Source: Pseudomonadota bacterium (GTDB taxonomy: Bacteria > Pseudomonadota > Gammaproteobacteria > Burkholderiales > Burkholderiaceae_B). From it: a stretch of 7,355 nt of DNA. Made by a program: the position numbers and the translations under genes. The stretch is from contig JAJYRX010000072.1 of assembly GCA_021793875.1 (NCBI GenBank), positions 1-7,355 of the forward strand, in the 5' to 3' direction. Shown piece after piece: positions 1-6,287 of this stretch; position 1 is the first letter of the stretch, and each line of letters starts with the position of its first letter. The notes beneath the pieces were generated by a model, which ran no database searches, was not told the DNA's origin, and saw only the letters and a program-made list of their open reading frames with translations.

Positions 1-417
1 ATCTGGCAAATCAACTTTTTCCGCTACTGCGCGAAAATGCTGATACATACCCTCTTGTGTAGGCTTATTGTAATAAGGCACAACGGACAGCCCGGCATCG
101 GCACCAACCTCCATAGCGTGAGTAGATAGCTGTATTGCTTCAGAAGTTGAGTTCCCACCTACCCCCGCTACAACAGGTATACGCCCTGCTGCATGCTTAA
201 CAGCTACGCTTATTAGCTGTGCATGCTCATCCATATTAACGGTGGGTGACTCGCCAGTTGTGCCTACTACCACTATACCGTTGGTACCTTGCTCTACATG
301 CCAGTCTATAAGTTTTTTATACGCTTCGTAGTCTAGGCTTCCATCAGGATGCATTGGCGTTACAAGCGCCACCAGACTACCTCGCAGAATAGATGTTACT
401 GATTGATCGATTGCCAT
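1..417 (-). CDS. dapA: 4-hydroxy-tetrahydrodipicolinate synthase, N-terminal part (runs off left edge)
   Basis: Cytoplasmic class I aldolase of the lysine/diaminopimelate pathway. It condenses pyruvate with aspartate semialdehyde, feeding lysine and peptidoglycan synthesis. The 139 codons present read without a stop to the window edge. Visible family signatures are LVTPM near residues 18-22, the pyruvate-binding GTTGES loop at 52-57, GRIPVVAG at 78-85 and PYYNKPTQEG at 114-123. The tyrosine pair at 115-116 corresponds to the Tyr106-Tyr107 region of the E. coli enzyme. The second catalytic tyrosine and the Schiff-base lysine would lie beyond the edge. The ATG at 417-415 is preceded by AGGAG with a rather long spacer of 12 bases. 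The N-terminus is about nine residues longer than in E. coli. The gene is last of three leftward genes, 87 bases after the protease. Identity is very secure; only the exact start is slightly open. Confidence 0.96.
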   Translation of the reverse strand, partial: MAIDQSVTSILRGSLVALVTPMHPDGSLDYEAYKKLIDWHVEQGTNGIVVVGTTGESPTVNMDEHAQLISVAVKHAAGRIPVVAGVGGNSTSEAIQLSTHAMEVGADAGLSVVPYYNKPTQEGMYQHFRAVAEKVDLPD

Positions 418-429
418 TTTTTAGGTGAA

Positions 430-434
430 CTCCT
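430..434 (-). promoter_or_regulatory. Ribosome binding site of dapA
   Basis: AGGAG on the minus strand, 12 bases upstream of the dapA ATG. The core is good but the spacing is longer than the usual 5-9 bases, so initiation may be modest. No other in-frame start has a better site. Confidence 0.5.
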
Positions 435-504
435 GCAGGTTGGGCTGCTGCATTATTTAATAAGCCAGTTAATCTAATCGCAAGTTTACCGGATTAAACC
501 AATT

Positions 505-1155
505 CTATAAAAACCATTTAATAATTAAGTAGCCAAATGCCAGTACAGGCTGCATTAAGTACCACAAAAGGCCTGTAAACATTAAAACTATTAAAATGAC
601 TAAACCATACGGCTCAATTCTAGAAAAAGGTATAGCTAGTCTGGTTGGCAGAATACTTGTTAATACCCTACCACCATCTAACGGGGGAATGGGAAGCATA
701 TTTAATGCCATAAGCACAAGGTTAATTTGTATACCAGCAACACCCATCCTAAACCAAAAGTCTGTATTAGATACACCCATTCTATATAGCAGGCTAACCG
801 ATATTGCCCATAGTATTGCCATGAATAGGTTTGAAGCTGGTCCAGCCAGAGCAACCCAAGCCATATCTCGTTTGGGGTTTCTTAGCATTCGCCAATCTAC
901 TGGTACCGGCTTAGCCCAACCAAACAACAGGCCGGCTCCTCCCATTAGCTTGCTGCTTAATAACAAGAATAATGGCACAGCTACTGTACCAACGGGATCG
1001 ATATGCCTAATAGGATTAAGACTAACCCTACCAGCAGCCCATGCGGTTTGATCACCTAGCATTCTAGCCACGTACCCATGAGCTGCTTCGTGCAATGTTA
1101 TGCCAAATAGTACAGGCAACGCATATACGGTGATAGTCTGAATAAGATCCGACAT
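505..1155 (-). CDS. Site-2 protease family (M50B) membrane metalloprotease
   Basis: Intramembrane zinc metalloprotease of the short, PDZ-less M50 type, 216 residues, expected in the inner membrane. The zinc-binding HEAAH motif sits at residues 22-26 inside the first hydrophobic segment. AGPASN follows at 104-109, and the second active-site motif NMLPIPPLDGGR at 152-163 supplies the third zinc ligand, Asp160. Hydrophobic stretches at about 10-30, 55-80, 98-125, 138-158 and 185-212 fit a five- to six-segment topology. All catalytic residues are present, so the enzyme looks active. Substrates of this subfamily are largely unknown, so no signalling target is claimed. It lies 23 bases downstream of yciO on the same strand and is probably co-transcribed. 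The ATG at 1155-1153 has no clear Shine-Dalgarno sequence, which suggests coupling to upstream translation. An opposite-strand reading of the region is a shadow. Confidence 0.93.
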   Translation of the reverse strand: MSDLIQTITVYALPVLFGITLHEAAHGYVARMLGDQTAWAAGRVSLNPIRHIDPVGTVAVPLFLLLSSKLMGGAGLLFGWAKPVPVDWRMLRNPKRDMAWVALAGPASNLFMAILWAISVSLLYRMGVSNTDFWFRMGVAGIQINLVLMALNMLPIPPLDGGRVLTSILPTRLAIPFSRIEPYGLVILIVLMFTGLLWYLMQPVLAFGYLIIKWFL

Positions 1156-1178
1156 TAATTACTTTATATCTGCAACTA

Positions 1179-1805
1179 TTACGCTAAGCCGATGGAGGAT
1201 AAGTCTCCCTGCCCTCTCCTAAGTATTTCAGGTGTTTCGGCTGTAAGGTCAATTACCGTTGTATGAGCCAGAACACAAGCGCCACCATCTATAACCGCTG
1301 CCAAATCATTTCCGTAGCGATTGAATATTGACTGCGCGTCGTTGAGCGGAAGCTCTTCTCCATAAGGTATCAAGGTTGTAGACAACAATGGGGTGCCCGC
1401 GGCATCAATTAGGTCGCGCGTTATACGATGATCTGGGATACGTATCCCTATGGTTTTTTTAGAAGGATGAGAAACCCGTCTGGGTATTTCGCGTGTAGCT
1501 TCCAAAATAAAAGTCCAGGGACCTGGCGTTGCCATTTTTAAAAACCTATATTGTCGGTTATCTACCCTGGCAAAGTTGCTAATTTCTGATAGATCTCGAC
1601 ATAGCATTGTAAGGTTATGACGCTCATCCAGACCTCTTATGCGCCTTAAGCTATCGGCAGCATCCTTATCGTCGAGACGAGCAACCACAGCATAGCTTGA
1701 ATCGGTTGGAACTGCGACAAGACCACCTTCTGACAGCAGCTCTCCAGCTTGTTTAAGTAAGCGAGACTGGGGGTTTTCCGGATGTACCACGAACAGTTGT
1801 GCCAT
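1179..1805 (-). CDS. yciO: YciO, L-threonylcarbamoyladenylate synthase-like protein (Sua5/YciO/YrdC family)
   Basis: Cytoplasmic protein with the YrdC fold. The family makes threonylcarbamoyl-AMP for t6A modification of tRNA. The YciO branch is a paralogue of TsaC whose own physiological role is less certain, so a t6A role is not assured. The 208-residue length and motif order match E. coli YciO: FVVHPENPQ near 5-12, PTDSSYA at 33-39, CRDLSE at 69-74, TPGPWTFIL at 93-101, KKTIGIRIP at 116-124, LSTT at 141-144, TTVIDLT at 182-188 and RRGQGD at 196-201. The 'CRDLSE' and 'PGPWTFIL' wording separates it from TsaC. The ATG at 1805-1803 has AAAGG seven bases upstream (1817-1813). It is the first gene of the leftward group and diverges from the tRNA-His gene. 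No convincing promoter was found, only a weak TATAAC at 1857-1852. Confidence 0.95.
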   Translation of the reverse strand: MAQLFVVHPENPQSRLLKQAGELLSEGGLVAVPTDSSYAVVARLDDKDAADSLRRIRGLDERHNLTMLCRDLSEISNFARVDNRQYRFLKMATPGPWTFILEATREIPRRVSHPSKKTIGIRIPDHRITRDLIDAAGTPLLSTTLIPYGEELPLNDAQSIFNRYGNDLAAVIDGGACVLAHTTVIDLTAETPEILRRGQGDLSSIGLA

Positions 1806-1953
1806 ATTTAAACCTTTATTTACCGATAAGTTTTATTTTGCCAAAAAATGCGTTATAGCGTTGTTGTTATTTATTGCATCTAACACCAAAGTTTAAACTC
1901 TCTTTGTAAATTAGGCACAAACCTGTATCATTCAAAACAAATTCATAAAACAA

Positions 1954-1962
1954 TGCTATACT
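1954..1962 (+). promoter_or_regulatory. Candidate extended -10 promoter of tRNA-His
   Basis: TGCTATACT is an extended -10 element (TGn followed by TATACT, five of six matches to TATAAT). It lies about 20 bases upstream of the tRNA 5' end, which is the right distance for a short processed leader. No good -35 is present at 17 bases, as expected for an extended -10 promoter. Inferred from sequence only. Confidence 0.45.
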
Positions 1963-1982
1963 TCTGGCTTCACCAGAACAGT

Positions 1983-2059
1983 GGTGGTCGTAGCTCAGTT
2001 GGTAGAGCCCCGGATTGTGATTCCGGTTGTCGTGGGTTCGAGTCCCATCGGCCACCCCA
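1983..2059 (+). tRNA. tRNA-His (anticodon GTG)
   Basis: Complete cloverleaf with strong resemblance to E. coli tRNA-His. The seven-base-pair acceptor stem is 1984-1990 with 2049-2055, including one T-G wobble. The anticodon stem is 2010-2014 with 2022-2026, around the loop TTGTGAT, with anticodon GTG at 2017-2019. The T arm contains GGTTCGAGTCC. The extra G-1 identity base (1983) is encoded and faces C73 (2056). The 3' CCA (2057-2059) is also encoded, as is usual in gamma- and betaproteobacteria. It reads rightward, divergent from yciO. Translations across it give the familiar false peptides derived from tRNA genes, and those are not genes. A weak AGCGT/ACGCT hairpin at 2064-2084 may lie in the trailer, but it has no T-run. 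Confidence 0.98.
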
Positions 2060-2158
2060 AAAAAGCGTATTCTACACCAACGCTCTCTCTCATTATGCTA
2101 ACCTATCCAGGCATAATACTATTCCCCCAAAAACTTAAAAACTAAACTATTGTCTGGC

Positions 2159-2368
2159 ATGCCCGACTGGAACAATGCACCTAAACAATGGGACTGGCTC
2201 GCCCAAGATGAAGATGGCAGCTGGTACTGGTACAGCGTTAAGCCTACACCTGGAATTGGTGGTGGGGTATGGCGTTCACACTCAACAAAACAAAAGTTTG
2301 CATGCCGCACAGAACCAAACCCAGACTGGCTGGATACCCTACAAAAAAGACCTAAACAACAGGGATAA
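2159..2368 (+). CDS. Small tryptophan-rich protein of unknown function
   Basis: Sixty-nine residues from the ATG at 2159. A TTG at 2150 would add three residues, and neither start has a clear Shine-Dalgarno sequence. The function is not recognised. The protein is soluble-looking and unusually aromatic: DW at 3-4, WDW at 11-13, then a QDEDGSWYWY core at 16-25, a glycine run PGIGGGVW at 31-38, and PNPDWL at 54-59. It has one cysteine and no signal peptide or membrane segment. The acidic 'QDxDGxWxWY' pattern resembles short proteins seen in phages and betaproteobacterial genomes, from memory only. The gene lies 99 bases after tRNA-His and ends 34 bases before the cardiolipin synthase, so it may lead that operon. 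A CATAAT at 2112-2117 could be its -10, but no -35 is seen. An overlapping +1-shifted frame lacks such composition and was rejected. Confidence 0.62.
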   Translation: MPDWNNAPKQWDWLAQDEDGSWYWYSVKPTPGIGGGVWRSHSTKQKFACRTEPNPDWLDTLQKRPKQQG

Positions 2369-2402
2369 CCAAAGCTTGTATGAACCTACCGCCTAGCTGC
2401 AA

Positions 2403-3863
2403 ATGAAAATAAATACCGTATATATATTTTTTCAAGAGTACTGGCCACATATGACCCTATTATTGGGGTGGGTAGTTGGTAGCATTGCAGCCGTACATGC
2501 AGCAATGACCAAAACTGAGGTTAGGGCAGCCATAGGGTGGGTCGGCGTAATCATGATGTCACCTATTTTGGGTCCGCTTGCGTACCTTATAGCTGGTATA
2601 AATCGCATACGCTACGACTCTATTTCAGAACAGCGCAACAAGTCAGAGCGCGACTACATTTCGACTGAACAAGAATATTTATTAGATATTAATGAGCTGG
2701 CAGGGGCACAGTTCAAGTCTTTACGCGTACTTGGTGACCGCTTAAGCAGGTTTCCATTGCGCGAGGGGACTAACATAAAGGTTCTTAGAGGAGGTGACGT
2801 CGCCTACCCAGCCATGCTAGAAGCTATACATAATGCAGTACATACAATAGCTCTGCAAACTTACATTTTTGATAATGATGAAATAGGACGCCAATTTACT
2901 GAAGCTCTTAGCCTTGCCGTGCAACGAGGTGTACAGGTGAGGGTTCTTATTGACGCTGTAGGCTCACGCTATTCACGCCCCCCAGTAGTAAAAGAACTTA
3001 GACGACGTGGCATTCCATGCGCATTGTTTATGACAAACCCGTGGGGTATGCGCATGCCTTACGCAAACCTAAGAAGCCACCGTAAGATCCTGGTCGTTGA
3101 TGGTCATGTTGGGTTTACGGGTGGCATGAATATAAGAGCAGGTTTTGTGAAAGAAATTGCAGGCGAACATACCGCTAAAGATACCCATTTCAGAATTATT
3201 GGGCCAGTAGTTACACAACTAATGTCAGTTTTTGCACAAGACTGGCAGTTTACTACCAAAGAAAAACTACCATTTGACCCTTGGTGCGACGAAACTCAAG
3301 AGGCCCCAGAGCCTCATATTCCAGCTAGATGCATAAGGTCAGGGCCAGATAAAAACATGGCGGCCACTCATAGTATGTTAATGGGCGCATTTGCTATAGC
3401 TCAGCGACATATAAGAATACAATCACCCTACTTCCTACCAGACCAAGTTCTTATGGGCGCTATAAACACAGCGGCAAGGCGTGGAATCTCGGTTGACATT
3501 GTTATACCAGGACAAAATAATCTGCGTTTAGTCAACTACGCAATGACAGCGCAGCTAGACCAGGTTATAAAGGCCGGGTGCAGGGTATGGAGTACGTCCG
3601 GAAATTTTGACCATTCAAAGCTTATAACTATAGATGGATCATGGTCTTATATAGGGTCCTCAAATCTAGACCCACGCAGCCTTAGACTTAACTTTGAGCT
3701 TGATATGGAAATATACAGTCGCTCGATTGCCAAAGAACTAGAGCAGATAATTGATAAGCAAATAGCTCATTCCACCCCTGTTACGCTCCAATCCTTGTCA
3801 AACATTCCTTTTCGCAAACGATTACGTAATCGAATAATCTGGTTAGCAAGCCCTTATCTATGA
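2403..3863 (+). CDS. Cardiolipin synthase (phospholipase D superfamily)
   Basis: Inner-membrane enzyme that joins phosphatidyl groups to form cardiolipin, 486 residues, the usual size for bacterial Cls. Two N-terminal hydrophobic segments (about 17-35 and 43-66) form the membrane-anchoring PLDc_N region. Two phosphodiesterase domains follow. The first HKD motif is H226-K228-D233, followed by GGMNI at 240-244. The second is H404-K406-D411, followed by GSSNLDPRSL at 418-427. Both copies are intact, so it should be active. The ClsA type normally uses two phosphatidylglycerol molecules. Whether this is a ClsA or ClsB/C type cannot be fixed by eye, although the N-terminal hairpin favours ClsA. The first ATG lacks a Shine-Dalgarno sequence. 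The ATG at 2451 (Met17) is an alternative with AAGAG further upstream and would keep both membrane segments. The gene overlaps the downstream transporter by four bases. Confidence 0.93.
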   Translation: MKINTVYIFFQEYWPHMTLLLGWVVGSIAAVHAAMTKTEVRAAIGWVGVIMMSPILGPLAYLIAGINRIRYDSISEQRNKSERDYISTEQEYLLDINELAGAQFKSLRVLGDRLSRFPLREGTNIKVLRGGDVAYPAMLEAIHNAVHTIALQTYIFDNDEIGRQFTEALSLAVQRGVQVRVLIDAVGSRYSRPPVVKELRRRGIPCALFMTNPWGMRMPYANLRSHRKILVVDGHVGFTGGMNIRAGFVKEIAGEHTAKDTHFRIIGPVVTQLMSVFAQDWQFTTKEKLPFDPWCDETQEAPEPHIPARCIRSGPDKNMAATHSMLMGAFAIAQRHIRIQSPYFLPDQVLMGAINTAARRGISVDIVIPGQNNLRLVNYAMTAQLDQVIKAGCRVWSTSGNFDHSKLITIDGSWSYIGSSNLDPRSLRLNFELDMEIYSRSIAKELEQIIDKQIAHSTPVTLQSLSNIPFRKRLRNRIIWLASPYL

Positions 3864-5050
3864 ATCTTAAACGTAGCAGCTACAGCCTATTATGGCTTGC
3901 TTTGGGTGTATTTCTAATATCGTTCAACCTACGCACGCTATTTACAAGTCTTTCGGCCATACTTCCCGAGGTTATAGCTGCAACAGGTTTATCAGAGGCT
4001 CAGGCTAGTATATTAACCACCCTACCAGTGTTATGCCTTGGTATTTTCGCAATACCAGCACCATTAATGGCACGTAAGTTTGGCACTGAAAAAGCATTAT
4101 TAATCGCTTTGTTTTTTATAGCGTTGGGCACCTTATTGCGTAGCACACCATATGCATTTTTATTATTTGTAGGAACCGCACTAGCGGGAGCGGGAATAGC
4201 CGTATGCAATGTTTTACTACCAGGCCTTATAAAAAGAGACTTTGGCACATGGGCAGCAGCTATGACAGGTGTATTCACTATGGGCCTGTGCCTTGGTGCA
4301 GCAGTTGCAGCAGCGACAACACAACCAGTCTGGCAAAGTTATGGCGAGTCGGTTTATATAGCAATGGCTGTTTGGACAGCACCCGCAATTCTTACAACAA
4401 TATTATGGATTCCAGAAACCCTTAAGCAAAAAAAGATCCTAAAAGGAAACAGTATTAGGCCAGGAGGTCTTTGGCATGATCGGCTAGCCTGGCAAGTATC
4501 GTTATTTATGGGTTTGCAATCAGCATTGGCATACATAATGATGGGCTGGCTTGCCCCTATGCTAAGAGATCGTGGTATGGATGCTACTTCGGCCGGATAT
4601 GTTGTAGCTATTTCTATTACGGCTCAAATGCTAGCCACACTTGTAACCCCATCATTTGCAGTTCGCTTTCGTAGTCAGAGCTGGGTTGCTGTGGGCCTGT
4701 CATTGTTGACAATACTTTCTTTTGTAGCCTGTCTTGCTTTGCCCTTAACAAGCGTATGGATATGGAGCTTTTTACTCGGAATAGCTCAAGGCGGAACAAT
4801 TAGCCTTGCAATACTGTTAATAGTGTTACGCTCTGGCGAACCACTTATAACCGCACAGTTATCAGGAATGGCTCAAGGTATTGGCTACACAATTGCTGCT
4901 GCAGGTCCGCTAACCGTGGGCATTTTAAAAGATTACAGCGGCAGCTTCTCTAGCTCTATTGCTTTGATTATTGTTATTGGAGCAATACAAACAATTTGTG
5001 GTTATGGCGCAGGACGTAAGCTTCTTGTATCACCAAAAATTAGGGCATAA
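3860..5050 (+). CDS. MFS transporter of the CynX/NimT family
   Basis: Inner-membrane major facilitator protein of 396 residues, with about twelve hydrophobic segments spread over its whole length. The N-terminal half carries typical CynX/NimT wording: SFNLRTLFTSLSAILPEV near residues 21-38, then GLSEAQASILTTLPVLCLG, then a short loop ARKFGTEKAL corresponding to the MFS loop 2-3 motif, and NVLLPGLIKRDFG followed by MTGVFTMGLCLGAA. The family includes the cyanate transporter CynX and the nitroimidazole-linked NimT/YeaN, but substrates are mostly unknown, so none is assigned here. No cyanase or other substrate-pointing gene is adjacent. The start ATG shares four bases (ATGA) with the stop of the cardiolipin synthase gene, which indicates one mRNA and likely translational coupling. 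No separate Shine-Dalgarno sequence is obvious. The role could be drug or metabolite export or uptake. Confidence 0.88.
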   Translation: MNLKRSSYSLLWLALGVFLISFNLRTLFTSLSAILPEVIAATGLSEAQASILTTLPVLCLGIFAIPAPLMARKFGTEKALLIALFFIALGTLLRSTPYAFLLFVGTALAGAGIAVCNVLLPGLIKRDFGTWAAAMTGVFTMGLCLGAAVAAATTQPVWQSYGESVYIAMAVWTAPAILTTILWIPETLKQKKILKGNSIRPGGLWHDRLAWQVSLFMGLQSALAYIMMGWLAPMLRDRGMDATSAGYVVAISITAQMLATLVTPSFAVRFRSQSWVAVGLSLLTILSFVACLALPLTSVWIWSFLLGIAQGGTISLAILLIVLRSGEPLITAQLSGMAQGIGYTIAAAGPLTVGILKDYSGSFSSSIALIIVIGAIQTICGYGAGRKLLVSPKIRA

Positions 5051-5076
5051 GCATACGCACCACAATATAAATTCAT

Positions 5077-5106
5077 TTAATACAGCATAATCTCATAAAC
5101 TATACT
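5077..5106 (+). promoter_or_regulatory. Candidate sigma70-type promoter of the universal stress protein gene
   Basis: TTAATA at 5077-5082 (four of six -35 matches), an 18-base spacer and TATACT at 5101-5106 (five of six -10 matches). This predicts a leader of about 60 bases before the ATG at 5172. No hairpin terminator was seen between the transporter stop and this site, so read-through is also possible. Confidence 0.35.
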
Positions 5107-5159
5107 AGTCTTAGCAGTTCCTCAAACCGTCAATTATGAGTTCATAGTTGCAACAATAC

Positions 5160-5165
5160 AGGGGG
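5160..5165 (+). promoter_or_regulatory. Ribosome binding site deciding the stress protein start
   Basis: AGGGGG six bases before the ATG at 5172. Its placement makes that ATG the start, in preference to the in-frame TTG at 5148, which has no such site and would add eight unconserved residues. Confidence 0.7.
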
Positions 5166-5171
5166 TGTTTT

Positions 5172-6008
5172 ATGTTAGGTCGTATTGCTGTTCACCTTAA
5201 TAACGATAACAACTGCGAGCGCCGCATAGATGTCGCTCTTAAGCTTGCAGCTCAACACGAAGCGCAAATAGTTGGCATATACCCAAACGAAGCTATTAGT
5301 GGAACCTCTTTTACGGACAACGTGGTACCACAAGACATGCGAACCGAATTAAACGCCCGTGCAACTAAGTTCCGTGAAAAAACAATAGAATTGTTTACTA
5401 ACAAGGCTTCTGAGGCGGGTATTAAGTTTGAAGTAAGAAACCCACGAGGCGGCCAAGAGGAAGCTCTTGCATTACATGCCAGGTTCTGCGACTTGCTTGT
5501 AATGAGCAAAGCAGACAGATCGGACAGCGGCGGAACCATGTTGCTAAACCTACCAGAATCTGTTGTCATGGCAGCGGGTAGGCCAGTACTTATGGTACCT
5601 GTTGTTGGAAATATTAACTCGATTGGCGAACGAATACTTTATTGCTGGGATCAAAAACGGGAAGCAGCACGTGCATTTAACGATGCAAGGCCATTCCTAG
5701 GCTTATGTAAAGAACTACATATTCTGGAGGTAAACCAAAACATAAGCCATATGGAGAAATCCGATATACAACCAAATGATTTCGCTAATTACTGTATTAG
5801 TCTTGGTTATACAAAACCTAATATACACATAAAAACCACTGACAATATTGGTGTGGGCCACATTATTCTTAATACAGCGGCTGATAACGCCTGTGACCTA
5901 ATAGTTATGGGCGCATATGGTCATAGTAGAATGCGGCAATGGATAATGGGTGGCGCCACACGTACACTTATGTCTACTATGACTACACCAGTACTGCTTT
6001 CACACTAA
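5172..6008 (+). CDS. Universal stress protein with two tandem UspA domains
   Basis: Cytoplasmic protein of 278 residues built from two Usp folds, about 1-145 and 153-278. Each begins with a short beta-strand pattern (GRIAVHL near 3-9; GERILYCWD at 152-160). The second domain carries an ATP-binding-type motif, GAYG at 247-250, nine residues, then GGAT at 260-263, within the wording MGAYGHSRMRQWIMGGATRTLM typical of proteobacterial tandem Usp proteins. The first domain has the equivalent strand DLLVMSKADRS, but the glycine motif has been lost, so it probably does not bind nucleotide. Such proteins usually respond to stress, growth arrest or energy limitation; the specific role is unknown. The start at 5172 is set by AGGGGG six bases upstream, and an in-frame TTG at 5148 is less likely. 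It stands alone between a transporter and a long non-coding stretch. Confidence 0.9.
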   Translation: MLGRIAVHLNNDNNCERRIDVALKLAAQHEAQIVGIYPNEAISGTSFTDNVVPQDMRTELNARATKFREKTIELFTNKASEAGIKFEVRNPRGGQEEALALHARFCDLLVMSKADRSDSGGTMLLNLPESVVMAAGRPVLMVPVVGNINSIGERILYCWDQKREAARAFNDARPFLGLCKELHILEVNQNISHMEKSDIQPNDFANYCISLGYTKPNIHIKTTDNIGVGHIILNTAADNACDLIVMGAYGHSRMRQWIMGGATRTLMSTMTTPVLLSH

Positions 6009-6011
6009 TAT

Positions 6012-6039
6012 TTGACAGACCATAACAAACGTATAAAAT
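6012..6039 (+). promoter_or_regulatory. Strong sigma70-type promoter
   Basis: Perfect -35 TTGACA at 6012-6017, a 16-base spacer, and -10 TAAAAT at 6034-6039 (five of six matches). It is the best promoter-like site seen in the window. It starts three bases after the stress-protein stop codon. The predicted transcription start is about 6046, roughly 250 bases before the transglutaminase-like gene, so it serves either a long leader or a small RNA. Confidence 0.6.
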
Positions 6040-6053
6040 TACCCATTGTCTGG

Positions 6054-6115
6054 TGGCTGCCTTACGTATATATGCACCTTAAATAGTGTGCAGTTTGTAC
6101 GCTCAAGGCTAGCCA
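6054..6115 (+). other. Long imperfect stem-loop next to the predicted transcript 5' end
   Basis: TGGCT (6054-6058) pairs with AGCCA (6111-6115) and GCCTT (6059-6063) with AAGGC (6105-6109), leaving one bulged T at 6110. Further in, CGTA (6065-6068) pairs with TACG (6098-6101) and TGCAC (6073-6077) with GTGCA (6088-6092), closing a 10-base loop. That gives 19 Watson-Crick pairs over 62 bases, interrupted by internal loops. The pairing was read by hand; no folding energy was computed. Confidence 0.5.
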
Positions 6116-6125
6116 GGTGTTTGCA

Positions 6126-6166
6126 AAGCCCAATACAACAAAAAACTAATATAAAGTATAGGGCTT
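6126..6166 (+). other. Stem-loop with 19-base A-rich loop
   Basis: AAGCCC (6126-6131) and ATAC (6133-6136) pair with GTAT (6156-6159) and GGGCTT (6161-6166), with one A-A mismatch. The loop is A-rich. GGGCTT could instead join a weaker downstream pairing ending in CCC at 6179-6181, so two alternative folds exist. Confidence 0.4.
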
Positions 6167-6210
6167 AATATTATAAAACCCGACATAACGTTAATACTCT
6201 GCTACCCGTC

Positions 6211-6232
6211 TGGTATTGCCAGTGCAATACCA
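6211..6232. repeat. Perfect inverted repeat, 9-bp stem with 4-base loop
   Basis: TGGTATTGC (6211-6219) and GCAATACCA (6224-6232) are exact reverse complements around CAGT. It lies 63 bases before the transglutaminase-like start. With no T-run on either strand it is not a classical terminator. It could be an RNA hairpin in the leader, or a DNA operator for a dimeric regulator. Confidence 0.6.
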
Positions 6233-6282
6233 CATACTAGCGCATGCCTAAAAGTTCAAAACAAAGAAACCGTCAGGCCTAT

Positions 6283-6287
6283 GGAGA
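6283..6287 (+). promoter_or_regulatory. Ribosome binding site of the transglutaminase-like gene
   Basis: GGAGA followed by an 8-base spacer before the ATG at 6296. It supports that start, as does the Tat motif that follows immediately in the protein. Confidence 0.6.

Noticed and set aside
596..1051. 151-residue plus-strand frame inside the protease gene
   Set aside because: The opposite strand carries HEAAH and NMLPIPPLDGGR in a complete M50 protein, so this frame is a shadow.
1852..1857. Minus-strand TATAAC as a possible yciO -10
   Set aside because: No acceptable -35 lies at 16-18 bases and there is no extended -10, so the support is too weak.
1867..2055. Minus-strand reading frame beginning MADGTRTHDNRNHNPGL
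   Set aside because: It is the antisense translation of the tRNA-His gene, a well-known false peptide in genome annotations.
2064..2084. AGCGT/ACGCT hairpin after tRNA-His as a terminator
   Set aside because: A 5-bp stem with an 11-base loop and no T-run does not meet the criteria for an intrinsic terminator.
1953..2138. Plus-strand frame containing GGRSSVGRAPDCDSGCRG
   Set aside because: It is the sense translation of the same tRNA gene, another classic artefact; there is no ribosome binding site.
2175..2396. 73-residue frame overlapping the tryptophan-rich small protein
   Set aside because: Low-complexity composition without recognisable motifs, and it overlaps a frame with much more protein-like content.
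1983..2403. tRNA-His as the attachment site of an integrated element
   Set aside because: No integrase and no duplicated tRNA 3' end were seen in the window; the downstream genes are ordinary housekeeping genes apart from one small protein.
5092..5140. CTCATAA / TTATGAG inverted repeat around the stress-protein -10 element
   Set aside because: Only seven AT-rich pairs with a 35-base gap, which is expected by chance at this base composition.
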